A DNA stretch of 64,000 nucleotides from Ahaetulla prasina (Eukaryota > Chordata > Lepidosauria > Squamata > Colubridae): contig NC_080541.1 of assembly GCF_028640845.1 (NCBI RefSeq), positions 6,664,935 to 6,728,934 of the forward strand. Direction: 5' to 3'. Positions 1 through 8,961 of the stretch are shown here, piece after piece. The notes under the pieces are model-generated. The model worked only from the letters and a program-made list of their open reading frames with translations, did not search any database and was not told where the DNA came from. A program made the position numbers and the translations under genes. Positions within the stretch are counted from its first letter, which is position 1. Each line of letters starts with the position of its first letter.

Positions 1-321
1 GCTGTTTCTTCCTTTTTAACTGCTAGTGGGGGTTTGAACTGATTGGGTGGGAGCTTGGCTGTGCTCTGATTGGGTGGGGGTGCTCTGATTGGCTGGGGGT
101 GTCCTGTTTGGGTAGGGGCTTGCAACAACAACAACAGCAATGCAGCTCACCAGCTCAAATCCCCCTGCAACTCAGACTAATCTGAGCACAACCAAGCTCC
201 CACCCAAACAGGACACACCCCCAGCCAATCAGAGCACAAAAAAACCCCCATCCAATCAGCACAGCCAAGCTCCCACCAATCAGTTCAAACCCCCACTAGC
301 AGTTAAAAAGGAAGAAACAGC
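1..321. repeat. Large imperfect inverted repeat within the PLE end
   Basis: Bases 1-20 are the exact reverse complement of 302-321, and pairing continues inward with small indels: the CCAAT-like 'ctgattgg' blocks of 1-125 face the 'ccaatcag' blocks of about 196-300. The loop (about 126-195) begins with a short (CAA)n run. The arms continue beyond the left window edge or end there; this cannot be judged. Each arm has several inverted CCAAT boxes, so promoter activity is conceivable but unproven. Confidence 0.85.
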
Positions 322-360
322 TGCAATCACACATTGCTCCCAGAAGCACGAAGCTGAAGC

Positions 361-394
361 CTGAAGATGACGAATGAGACTTCGTCGAAACGTC
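361..394 (+). ncRNA. Hammerhead ribozyme-like core of the Penelope-like element
   Basis: The order of conserved parts matches a type I hammerhead: CTGAAGA (361-367), a stem II of GACGA (369-373) with TCGTC (382-386) around an 8-nt loop, then GAAAC (387-391) and GTC (392-394). Cleavage would fall after C394. Helix III is minimal, as I recall for PLE-type hammerheads thought to act as dimers. Stem I pairing is weak by eye. The motif fits the family; self-cleavage is inferred. Confidence 0.7.
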
Positions 395-476
395 GCCAAG
401 ACACTTTCAATTTTACACGGGAGAAAACCCGAATAACCAAAGACCTACATACAAACACCCGCGAAAACCTCAGAAA

Positions 477-548
<72 letters not shown>
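477..548. repeat. (TAGA)n microsatellite, 18 units
   Basis: Uninterrupted tetranucleotide array starting directly at the A-rich end of the Penelope-like element, so the insertion junction and the microsatellite coincide. Confidence 0.98.
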
Positions 549-837
549 TTTTTGGATATCTCCAAATTAAAATGAAACCAATCCCTTTTTTCCCCTTTCA
601 TTAGGTGTTGGTCCTTTTAATGTTCAGTCGGCACAAGCTGCATACATACTGTATCTAATGCCTTTCCTCCTTATTTTCCACACAACAACCCTGTGAGGTG
701 AGGTGAGGTGGGCTGGGCTGAGGGAGTGGTCCAAAGTCTCGCAGTTTTCAGAAAAAGTAGGCCTAAAACTCATAAACACCTGATTTCTAGTCCAGGATCT
801 TCGCCACTGTTTCTGATTAATACAATTTGAATTAGTG
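549..837. other. Mostly unassigned; possible ancient MIR/L2-like relic at about 650-815
   Basis: The block 'acaacaaccctgtgaggtg' (about 682-700), followed by a region resembling 'ttctagtccagg' and 'cactg', recalls the 3' part of ancient MIR/L2-type repeats. It is degenerate and no ends can be defined. Nothing else recognised. Confidence 0.35.
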
Positions 838-895
838 TCCAAGTTTGGCAATTTTGAGACTTGTGGACTTCAACTCCCAGAATTACCCAGCCAAC
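838..895. mobile_element. hAT-N1 MITE fragment
   Basis: Contains the family block 'gacttgtggacttcaact' followed by 'cccagaatt', shared with about seven other copies in this window, the best-defined at 8519-8607. Terminal bases are missing, so this is a partial copy. Confidence 0.65.
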
Positions 896-959
896 AGGTA
901 ATTGGATAGGCTGACAGATATGGATGGATACATACATACGTACATATATACATACCTAC

Positions 960-1075
960 CTATAGATCAGGGGTGTCAAATGTCATGGCGTCACATGATG
1001 TATCATGGCTTTTCCCCTTCCCTAAACTGGGCATGGTCATGGCCAGCACATGAATTTGACATCCCTGCTATAGAT
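960..1075. mobile_element. 100-bp hAT-like MITE with 8-bp target duplication
   Basis: Element 968-1067 starts 'caggggtgtcaaa' and ends 'tttgacatccctg', an imperfect terminal inverted repeat. It is flanked by the identical 8-mer CTATAGAT (960-967 and 1068-1075). An 8-bp duplication plus CAGGG ends is the hAT hallmark. No coding capacity, so mobilisation was in trans. Confidence 0.9.
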
Positions 1076-1486
1076 AGATATCTATAGATGGAAAACAGAC
1101 TGACAGGTGAGTGTGTGTGTATTTATAATCTCAAAAGTTTCCCATGTGTCATTAATAACCCAACCACTTAATACATATTTTCCAAGGAAGGGTTTTTCTC
1201 GACATTTATGAAGAGGGGTTATTAATCTGCTTCTCGTAAGAACCAAAGTGTTCCCAGTAATATCCAAATGCAGCCAGCCACCTTCAAGATGCCAACCTCC
1301 TTCAAGGTTGTAAATAAAAGATTCGCCACTCTATTTTGGGGAGAGTATTTGCCAAGATGTTGTGGGTACCGAAGACCTCTCCAGTTGCCCCCATTAAATT
1401 ATTTAAATTTAACTTAAATTTTCGTTAATTCAGTTAATGTAAACGAACTCTCCCACTCCCACCATTGCATTTCAATTACATTAAAT
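1076..1486. other. No recognisable feature
   Basis: AT-rich sequence with a short (GT)n run near 1112. No repeat family, gene or signal recognised. Confidence 0.6.
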
Positions 1487-1499
1487 TATATGCATCCAA

Positions 1500-1856
1500 C
1501 ATGGGACGCGGTGGCTCGGTGGCTAAGACGCTGAGCTTGTCGATCAGCAAGGTTGGCAGTTCGGCGGTTCGAATCCCTAGTGCCGGGTAATGAAGTGAGC
1601 TCCCGTTACTTGTCCCAGCTTCTGCCAAGCTAGCAGTTCGAAAGCACGTAAAAAATGCAAGTAGAAAAATAGGAACCACCTTTGGTGAGAAGGGAACAGC
1701 GTTCCGTGCGCCTTTGGTGTTTAGCCATGCCGGCCACATGACCACGGAGACGTCTACAGACAACGCTGGCTCTTCGGCTTTGAAACGGAGATGAGCACCG
1801 CCCCCTAGAGTCGGGGACAGCTAGCACGCATTTACGGGGGAAACTTTACCTTTACA
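1500..1856 (+). mobile_element. Sauria-type tRNA-derived SINE
   Basis: The head (about 1503-1580) has tRNA-like promoter boxes: A-box-like 'gtggctcggtggctaag' and B-box-like 'ggttcgaatccct'. The tail ends in 'aaactttacctttac', the short repeat typical of squamate BovB-mobilised SINEs. Imperfect 13-bp target duplications (1487-1499 and 1857-1869, one mismatch) flank it. Transcription by RNA polymerase III and BovB dependence are inferred from family knowledge. The frames inside it are not genes. Confidence 0.88.
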
Positions 1857-2374
1857 TATATGTATCCAAGATAATTTTCATTCCAATATATTATGGAAAC
1901 AAGTGAAAACTGATTAAACCCAGACCGACTCATATTTAAAGTTGGCCCATTGTGTCATAAAACCTGTAGCCTCCTGAGTGGATGACAGGGTTGGCGTGTA
2001 TCTGAAGTCACCCAGATGTTCTTGAATTCCTGCTTCTCCTCTGCCATCTTGTTCAATAGTGTGGAATGCTGGGAAACAGAGGCAGAGAATCAAAATCACA
2101 TGAAGTTATTAGTACCGCTTTATAAAGACTTAGCAAGGCCACATCTGGAATGCTGCATCCAGTTTTGGTGACCACATTACACAAAAGATGTCGAGACTTT
2201 GGAAAAAGTTTAGAAGAAGAGCAGCAAAGATGATTAAAGGCCGGGAGACAAAAACAAAGAACAGAAGAACTAAGTGGGACATGATAGCAGGATTCCAGTA
2301 TTTGAGTGGTTGCCAAAAAAGAAGAAGTCAATTTATTTTCCAAAGCTCCTGTAGGCAGGACAAGAAACGATGGA

Positions 2375-3275
2375 CGAAGCAAGAGATTTTAAATGAAAAT
2401 AAGAGGGGATTAATACAGAGTAAGATTGGAATTCTTTCTTTTTTTGAGAATTATATATAAGGGTTTGTTTTTTTAAAATAATGACTGTTAATTGGTCTTA
2501 CTTTGATTTTGATTTTTTACTATTGTTTTTTTTTTCTTTTCTTTGATAAAAATAAGAATAGCGATTTTTATGTTGGAAAACGTAATTGGGAATATAGGGT
2601 TTGAATTTAGATAGGAGGGATAAGGAGGGGGGGCAAAAACGGGTGGCCTAGACTTGCTTAAAAGATTCAAATTCAGAACAGAGGGTTAGATTGAATTTTA
2701 TGGTAAAGGTAAAGGTAAAGGTTCCCCTCGCACATACGTGCTAGTTGTTCCCGACTCTAGGGGGCGGTGCTCATCTCCGTTTCAAAGCCGAAGAGCCAGC
2801 GTTGTCCGAAGATGTCTCCATGGTCATGTGGCCGGCATGACTCAACACCAAAGGCGCACGGAACGCTGTTCCCTTCCCACCAAAGGTGGTCCCTATTTTT
2901 TCTACTTGCATTTTCACGTGCTTTCGAAACTGCTAGGTTGGCAGAAGCTGGGACAAGTAACGGGAGCTCACCCCATTACACGGCAGCACTAGGGACTCGA
3001 ACCGCTGAGCTGCCGACCTTTCGATCGACAAGCTCAACATCCTAGCCCCTGAGCCACCGCGTCCCCCTGAATTTTATGTTAGAGATATGCAAACAATGAA
3101 ATTTAAAGAGGGGAGAGAAATAGATTTGATAAACTATACAATGAGGGTGGTGGAAGTTTACATTGGGTTTGATTATGTACCTGACTGATATTTTGTTCAA
3201 AAATATGTTGGATGCGGTTTGTTCTAAAAAAAAAATTTTTTAAATTCACACACATACCAAAAAAAGAAAAAAAAA
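2375..3275 (+). mobile_element. L1-like 3' fragment inserted in CR1
   Basis: Flanked by the imperfect 12-mer AGAAACGATGGA (2363-2374) and AGAAACAATGGA (3276-3287), and ending in an A-rich tail (about 3260-3275). A long TSD plus poly-A identifies an L1-type target-primed insertion. The body is AT-rich untranslated sequence without a usable frame, so the family call rests on the junctions. A SINE sits inside it. Confidence 0.65.
2703..3067 (-). mobile_element. Sauria-type SINE inside the L1-like fragment
   Basis: Reverse orientation: the (TAAAGG)n tail is at 2703-2720 and the tRNA-like head near 3067. A perfect 11-bp target duplication TGAATTTTATG lies at 2692-2702 and 3068-3078. This gives a relative order for the locus: CR1 first, then L1-like, then SINE. 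Confidence 0.93.
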
Positions 3276-3606
3276 AGAAACAATGGATGGAAACTAATCA
3301 AGGAGAGAAGCAACTTGGAATTAAGGAGAAACTTCCTAACAGTGAGGACAATTAACCAGTGGAACAGCTTGCCACTAGAACTTGTGAGTGCTTCATCACT
3401 GGATGTTTTTAAGAAGAGACTGGACAGCCACCTGTCTGAAATGCGCAAGTGTTGGAGCACCAGAACCTGGAAGAGAGCAGCTGGCCAGCACACATGCCCG
3501 CGATGGAACTTGGAAGAGCACATCACGGGTATACGGTCTCCTGCTTGAGCAGGGGGTTGGTCTAGAAGACCTCCAAGGTCCCTTCCAGCTGGATTCTGAG
3601 TTGTAA

Positions 3607-4202
3607 TCCAAGCACAATTTCTGCTTCCTTCGTATTTTAGGAATTTAGTTTCAATGTTATTGTTCTTGTGCATTAATGGAACAGCTGTTTTCTCCCTACC
3701 CCCAGCTTCAAACAGCTGTTTGGCTGGATGTGGTTTGCTTAGCTGTTGGCAGCCCTTGATTTCCCAGGTGATAAGACACACCTCCGGTGAGAGGTGGAAG
3801 ACGGTTCACATCTCAAGATGTGCTGTGGCTTGTGGTGCCACGTGAGTTGTTGGGTTACTTTACTGAACCCTTTCATCCAGCCCGAACTTTGCTTCGCGCT
3901 TTGCTTGTTATGTTGGCTGAGGAATACGGTTATATTTCCTACCAATAGTGTTTTAACGTTTATACAACACCTGCAGATACAATAAACAGCATTGCTTACT
4001 ACAAACCGTACCTTTTCGACAGAGTTAAGGAAGGACAGCTGTCTGGTTTTTGTTATTTGTCTCTGTTCGCTGAAAACACAAGTTTTTAATACTTAAGCTA
4101 ACAGAAGCTATGGGTTATTTCTGAAGTATAACAATGAATGCAGGAAATTAGACCTCCACTATGACATAATTCGATTCCCTTTCCGAGTGAGCAAGATCAT
4201 TA
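3607..4202. other. No recognisable feature
   Basis: Unique-looking sequence between CR1 and a polypyrimidine tract. Short open frames on both strands show no family features. Confidence 0.55.
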
Positions 4203-4205
4203 ATA

Positions 4206-4976
4206 ACTTTCTTCTTCTTCTCCTCCTCCTCCTCCTCCTCCTCCTCTTTTCCTCCTCTTCCTCATCCTACTTCCTCTTTCTCTTCCTCCCCTTCCTCCCC
4301 CCTCTTCTTCCTCTTCTCCTTCTCTTCCTCCTCTTACTTCTTCCTCTTCCTCTTTTTTCCACTTCTTCATCTTCTCCTCCTTCCTCCTCCTCTTCCTTTT
4401 CTTCCTCTTTCTCCTCCTTCTTCCCCCTCCTTCCTCTTCCATTTCTCCTCTTCTTTTCTTTCTCCTCTTTCTTCTTCTCCTCCCTTTCCTTCCTCTTCCT
4501 TTTACTTCTCTCCTTCTTCTTCTTCTCCTTCTTCTTCTTCTTCTTCTTCTTCTTCTTCTTCTTCTTCTTCTTCTTCTTCTTCTTCTTCTTCTTCTTCTTC
4601 TTCTTCTTCTTCTTCTTCCCTCCTCCTCCTCCTCTTTCTTCTCTTCCTCTTCCTCATCCTACTTCCTCTTTCTCTTCCTCCCCTTCCTCCCCCTCTTCTT
4701 CCTCTTCTCCTTCTCTTCCTCTTCTTCCTCTTACTTCTTCCTCTTCCTCTTTTCTTCCACTTCTTCATCTTCTCCTCCTTCCTCCTCCTCTTCCTTTTCT
4801 TCCTCTTCCTCCTCCTTCTTCCCCCTCCTTCTTCTTCCATTTCTCCTCTTCTTTTCTTTCTCCTCTTTCTTCTTCTCCTCCCTTCCTCTTCCTTTTACTT
4901 CTCTCCTTCTCCTTCTCCTTCTTCTTTTTCTTCTTCCCCTCCTCCTCCTCCTCCTCCTCCTCCTCCTCCTCCTCCA
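4206..4976. repeat. Polypyrimidine (TTC/TCC) tract with an internal 392-bp tandem duplication
   Basis: Nearly pure C/T on the plus strand. The landmark 'ctcatcctacttcctcttt' occurs at 4261 and again at 4653, and the text between repeats closely, showing duplication of a 392-bp block. A long (TTC)n run fills about 4525-4617, and (TCC)n ends the tract at about 4937-4974. The poly-Ser/Leu/Phe frame across it is a repeat artefact. Confidence 0.95.
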
Positions 4977-5451
4977 TCATTCCAAAGATCATTTGACCTA
5001 GTGTGAGATGCAAGTGAGGAAGCATGAACTTACAAAGACATCAAACAAATTTTCTACCTTCTTCCCTATGAAAGATAGATATCTTCCCGAATGCAATGCT
5101 GGTTAACTGATCCAGCAACCTTTCCTGGCACTGAATCTTTACAGACAACTTTCCCCAGGTGCTGCTGGGCCCTGACTTGTGGAGCACTTAGCAGTGTATG
5201 TTCTTCCATGCAACCCACTGCAGATAGGAAAACTTCCAAGGGGAAGAGGCAGATTCCCTAAGGGATATGGAGCCGGGCTTCTGATTGAAGACAAACATTG
5301 ACTTTTAACCTCCGGTTGTTCTGCAACAGCTGCCAAAATAAACTGGTTCTCAGAAATGCAATCGGCTCCCTTCAATCCATGATCCAAAGAAGCTTCCCTC
5401 CCTCCCAATTTGGAGCCCAGAAGCCTAAACTTTTTACAAGTCCTTTAAGAG
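4977..5451. other. No recognisable feature
   Basis: Unique-looking sequence of moderate GC. No family, gene or signal recognised. Confidence 0.55.
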
Positions 5452-5924
5452 CAGGGGTCTCCAAACTTGGCAACTTTCAGACTTCGACTCCCAGAATTCC
5501 TCGGCCAGCTTTGCTTTAAGACCTGCGGACTTCGACTCCCAGAATTCCTCGGCCAGCTTTGCTTTAAGACCTGCGGACTTCGGATCCCAGAATTCCTCGG
5601 CCAGCTTTGCTTTAAGACCTGCGGACTTCGACTCCCAGAATTCCTCGGCCAGCTTTGCTTTAAGACCTGCGGACTTCGACTCCCAGAATTCCTCGGCCAG
5701 CTTTGCTTTAAGACCTGAGGACTTCGACTCCCAGAATTCCTCGACCAGCTTTGCTTTAAGATCTGCGGACTTCGACTCCCAGAATTCCTCGGCCAGCTTT
5801 GCTTTAAGACCTGCGGACTTCGACTCCCAGAATTCCTCGGCCAGCTTTGCTTTAAGACTTGTGGACTTCAACTCTGGGAGTTGAAGTCCACAAGTCTTAA
5901 AGTTGCCAAGGTTGGAGATCTCTG
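5452..5924. mobile_element. hAT-N1 MITE expanded by an internal minisatellite
   Basis: Begins 'caggggtctcc' and ends 'ggagatctctg', the terminal inverted repeats of the family seen compactly at 8519-8607. Flanking octamers (TTTAAGAG before, CTTTAAAG after) are similar but not identical. Most of its length is a 48-bp tandem array. Confidence 0.8.
5483..5866. repeat. 48-bp minisatellite, 8 full copies
   Basis: Units start at 5483, 5531, 5579, 5627, 5675, 5723, 5771 and 5819, each opening with 'ttcgactcccagaattcct' or a one- to three-base variant, and a ninth partial unit starts at 5867. The unit is a piece of the MITE itself. Because 48 is divisible by three, frames stay open on both strands and give a 16-residue repeat; this is not evidence of a protein. 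Confidence 0.97.
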
Positions 5925-6126
5925 CTTTAAAGCTTATATTATCTGTAGACTGCTCTCTTCCCATCCACTAAGAAAAGCAGAGAGACAATACCAGATTTCC
6001 TTCCGTTCCCAATTCCCTGTAGGACCGCTTGGATTGCAAAACTTACATCTGCCTAAGCCATCAAAGAAGTCAAACAAAGGCTAAACCTCTGAAGATACGG
6101 AAACAAACAAACTCCATCATCTCAAG

Positions 6127-6345
6127 AACTAAGGCGGCCCAGTGGTTAGAGTGCAGTACTGCAGACTGCCAGCTTCCTGCAATTTGGCAGTTCAAATTTC
6201 ACCAGGCTCAAGGTTGACTCAGCCTTCCATTCTCCCAAGGTGGGTAAATTAGGAGCCAGATTGTTGGGGGCAAGAGGCTGACTCTGTAAACCGCTTAGAG
6301 AGGGCTGTAAAGCACTGTGAAGTGGTATATAAGCCTAAGTGCTAT
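6127..6345 (+). mobile_element. tRNA-derived SINE (second family)
   Basis: Head with A-box-like 'gcggcccagtggttagag' and B-box-like 'ggcagttcaaatttcacc', a middle block 'ttgactcagccttcc' and 'agattgttgggggcaagag', and a tail 'gtggtatataagcctaagt' running into (TTCC)n. The shared middle block links it to copies at 6448, 23681 and 43032, which end differently. Confidence 0.8.
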
Positions 6346-6351
6346 TGCTTG

Positions 6352-6447
6352 CCCTTCCTTCCTTCCTTCCTTCCTTCCTTCCTTCCTTCCTTCCTTCCTT
6401 CCTTCCTTCCTACCTACCTACCTACCTACCTACCTACCTACCTACCT
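6352..6447. repeat. (TTCC)n then (TACC)n microsatellite
   Basis: TTCC units to about 6410, then TACC units to 6447. It lies between two SINE copies, apparently expanded from the tail of the first. Confidence 0.97.
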
Positions 6448-6660
6448 TCCGTGGTTAAAATGCAGTATTGCAGGCTGACTCTGCCTACAGTGAGGAGTTC
6501 GATACTGACTAGCTGAAGATTGACTCAGCCTTCCATCCTTTCTGAGATTAGTAAAATAAGGATCCAGATTGTTGGGGGCAAGAGGTTGACTCTGTAAACC
6601 TCTTAGAGAGGGCTGTAAAGCATATAAATATATAAGTCTAAGGGCTATTGCTCTTGCTAT
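6448..6660 (+). mobile_element. tRNA-derived SINE, diverged copy
   Basis: Starts inside the A-box region ('gtggttaaaatgcagtattg'), keeps 'ttgactcagccttcc' and 'agattgttgggggcaagag', and ends 'aagtctaagggctattgc'. It may be a tandem partner of the 6127 copy. Confidence 0.75.
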
Positions 6661-7043
6661 CATCTCATCAAGTTCTGAAGCCCTTCCCTTCTTTTGCCTC
6701 CGGGTACACAGGTCTACAAATTTTGGGAAATGATTGACCCATCTGAGATAAAATGTGTTAATTTTACATATTTTAATTGGATGGATTAGAAAACGGGGGA
6801 TAAAAGTGCTGGTTGTCTAAAATGTTTAAGGTATTTCACAAGAAAGATTTATACCTAGGCGAGTCTATTTGCCTACAAGGGAGGGAGGTGTCTAATGACC
6901 ACGATGCCTCGTAAGTTCTCGACAAAATACGGTAGAACAATGAACGTGGTTCCAGATGGAAGTGTATAAATTTACCTTCACTTTGAGAACAGCAAGGCAT
7001 ATGACAACACCTGGAAAATTTGCTTAGTCCCTATAAAGCAGAG
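6661..7043. other. No recognisable feature
   Basis: Unique-looking, AT-rich. No repeat or gene identified. Confidence 0.55.
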
Positions 7044-7061
7044 GTCTCCAACCTTGGCCAC

Positions 7062-7219
7062 TTTAAGACTTGTGGACTTCAACTCCCAGAATTCCTCAGC
7101 CAGCAAAGCTCACTTCCGTACAATACAACATTTCAACACAATATTTGAAATTCTGAGAGTTGAAGTCCATCCATCTTAAACTTGACACGGGTGAACAATG
7201 CTTGTTAAGGGTAATCTGG
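7062..7219. repeat. Left arm of a 158-bp inverted duplication
   Basis: Matches the reverse complement of 7799-7956 over its whole length; I see one mismatch and no indel. The arm contains hAT-N1 MITE sequence ('gacttgtggacttcaact') plus the first 17 bp of the adjacent solo LTR, so the inverted copy arose after the LTR inserted. Confidence 0.92.
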
Positions 7220-7784
7220 GTTCACAACCAAGGTTGTGGACTGTTGAGCAGAGAACCCTACGCATGAAAACGACTGAGACTGGTTGTATACAATAACAGT
7301 CACTTACAGACAAACTGGGGTTTGATATTCCTTTACTTTTAGGGAAAAGGCAAAGTCATAGTCCAAAAACAATCCAGGTCATACACATATAAAGCCAGTC
7401 AGGGATGTTACAAATATCAAGTCTTCTTACCAACATAGACTTGCACAACAAACAAGGTCTTCTTTCAGTTCGGCAAAACACAGTTCAATACACAACAGTC
7501 AGTATCTTGAGGAATCAGTAACTAGCCATGATCAAGCAACGATCATAAAGCTCAAATATACAGTTGCAGCATGTCATTAGGTTACAATGCTGTAGCGTCC
7601 CTGTAGATTCCCCACAAGCCATAATTTAGTAGTCCTTTTATACATTGGCTACAGAGCTCAACCAATCAGGATGCTTGCATGATGCAGCACAGCCTTAAAG
7701 CAATATCATGCCTTTCTGCAAACATACATAGTTAGTTTATATATTGCCTGGCCAACTAGTTAGGCAAATAACAATTTCCTGACA
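7203..7784 (-). mobile_element. Solo LTR, family shared with 59326-59908
   Basis: 582 bp with 5'-TGTTAAGGG...CCTGACA-3' ends, flanked by the perfect 5-mer ATGCT (7198-7202 and 7785-7789). On the minus strand a TATA-like 'tgtataaaagg' marks orientation. No internal retroviral genes accompany it, as expected after LTR-LTR recombination. The parent family is not identified. Confidence 0.9.
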
Positions 7785-7798
7785 ATGCTCATATTTAG

Positions 7799-7956
7799 CC
7801 AGATTACCCTTAACAAGCATTGTTCACCCGTGTCAAGTTTAAAATGGATGGACTTCAACTCTCAGAATTTCAAATATTGTGTTGAAATGTTGTATTGTAC
7901 GGAAGTGAGCTTTGCTGGCTGAGGAATTCTGGGAGTTGAAGTCCACAAGTCTTAAA
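7799..7956. repeat. Right arm of the 158-bp inverted duplication
   Basis: Starts with the inverted first 17 bp of the LTR ('ccagattacccttaaca') only 9 bp beyond the LTR's 3' target duplication, then runs back through MITE sequence. Confidence 0.92.
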
Positions 7957-8013
7957 CAACTGAGTAAGCAAGCAGCAGCTCACAAAAATGTCTCCTTTGG
8001 AATAAAATGGATT

Positions 8014-8395
8014 ACAGGTAGTCCTTGACTTATAACAGTTTGTTTAGTGACCGTTTAAATTACGACGGCACTTGAAGAAAAGTGAGCTACGGCCATTTTT
8101 CAGACTTGTAACCATTGTAGCATCCCTATGGTCACATGATCAGAATTCAGACATTTGGCAACCGACTCATATTTATGACGGTTGCAGTGTCCCGGGGTCA
8201 TCTGATCCCGTTTTGCGACCTTCCGACAATGGGGAAGAAGCCAGATTCATTTTACAATGGTTGGTCACTAACTTAGCAACTGTGGCAATTCGCTTAATAG
8301 CCGCAGCAAGAAGGTCGTCAAACTCACTGAACAAATGTCTCGCTTAGCAACAGAAATTTGGGGGCTTCACGATGGTAAGTTGAGGACTTACCTGT
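8014..8395. mobile_element. TIR-C DNA transposon, non-autonomous
   Basis: Ends 'acaggtagtccttgactta' and 'ttgaggacttacctgt' are inverted repeats; the interior has 'ttgcttagcaacagaaattt'-type blocks seen in six or more copies in the window. Superfamily not determined because the target duplication is unclear. No transposase. Confidence 0.75.
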
Positions 8396-8510
8396 CGTTA
8401 CAAAATGAATTGCAAGATTTTTTTGGGTGGAGTTTTGTCAGACGGTTGAGTGACGCCACCTTCTGGCGGTGTTGAAGGGTTACACACAATTTCTCCGTGT
8501 GAAATCTAAC

Positions 8511-8615
8511 AAATAGATCAGGGGTCTCCAACCTTGGCAAAGCTGGCTGGGGAATTCTGGGAGTTGAAGTCCACCAGGCTTAAAGTTGCCAAGGTTGGAG
8601 ACCCCTGAAATAGAG
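8511..8615. mobile_element. hAT-N1 MITE, compact copy
   Basis: Element 8519-8607 (89 bp) runs 'caggggtctccaacc' to 'ggttggagacccctg', almost a perfect hairpin. It is flanked by AAATAGAT (8511-8518) and AAATAGAG (8608-8615), 7 of 8 identical, giving the family's hAT-type 8-bp duplication. Confidence 0.9.
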
Positions 8616-8762
8616 GATGGAGAAGGTGTGGACTTGATGCCTTCTGGACTCTTGATTCTTTTTGCAAGCCAATGAAAAGTTGGAAAGCAATTCTGCCAGA
8701 ACTGCAGGTTCCATCCTTCAATTTTACACCTAGGCAGGAAAAACCAAAGGTACACAAGTACA

Positions 8763-8961
8763 GATTAGATTAGATTAGATTAGATTAGATTAGATTAGAT
8801 TAGATTAGATATAGATTAGATTAGATTAGATTAGAATACAATACAATACAATACAATACAATACAATACAATACAATACAATACAATACAATACAATACA
8901 ATACAATACAATACAATACAATATAATATAATATAATATAATATAATATAATATAATATAA
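8763..8961. repeat. Pentamer arrays: (GATTA)n, (ATACA)n, (ATATA)n
   Basis: Three blocks of related five-base units follow one another (about 8763-8835, 8836-8921, 8922-8961) and end at the 3' side of a minus-strand CR1. Confidence 0.96.

Larger units (their letters stand above)
1..474 (+). mobile_element. Penelope-like element (PLE) terminal region, 5' cut by window edge
   Basis: The segment 361-474 carries the signature of a vertebrate Penelope-like retroelement terminus: a hammerhead-like core, then a stretch containing 'ctacatacaaacacccgcg' and 'aaaacctc', after which the element stops at a (TAGA)n microsatellite. Upstream (1-321) is a large imperfect inverted repeat. PLEs encode a reverse transcriptase with a GIY-YIG endonuclease, but no such coding sequence is inside this window, so this is an end fragment or a non-coding copy. 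The Penelope assignment is from recall of the terminal motif plus ribozyme. The direction is taken from the ribozyme strand. Confidence 0.7.
2090..3606 (+). mobile_element. CR1 LINE 3' portion, split by an L1-like insertion
   Basis: Two blocks of one CR1 copy, 2090-2374 and 3276-3606, encode degraded pieces of the ORF2 C-terminus: a region like 'HLECCIQFW', then '[20 protein letters not shown]' and 'FKKRLDSHLSEM'. The 3' end carries the CR1 signature 'ctagaagacctccaaggtc' followed by 'ccttcc'. The blocks are contiguous in related copies, for example 54300-54830. Stop codons and frame breaks make it non-functional. Confidence 0.85.

Noticed and set aside
1500..1600. tRNA gene
   Set aside because: A- and B-box-like motifs belong to a SINE head. 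There is no acceptor-stem pairing or terminator at tRNA length, and the unit continues into a SINE body with target duplications.
4187..4996. 269-codon Ser/Leu/Phe-rich frame and long Glu/Arg frames opposite
   Set aside because: Pure translation of a TTC/TCC microsatellite; no codon variety beyond the repeat.
5434..5964. 176-codon repeat protein (16-residue unit) and CRISPR-like regular spacing
   Set aside because: Units are contiguous without unique spacers, lie in a MITE, and the period of 48 keeps frames open by arithmetic.
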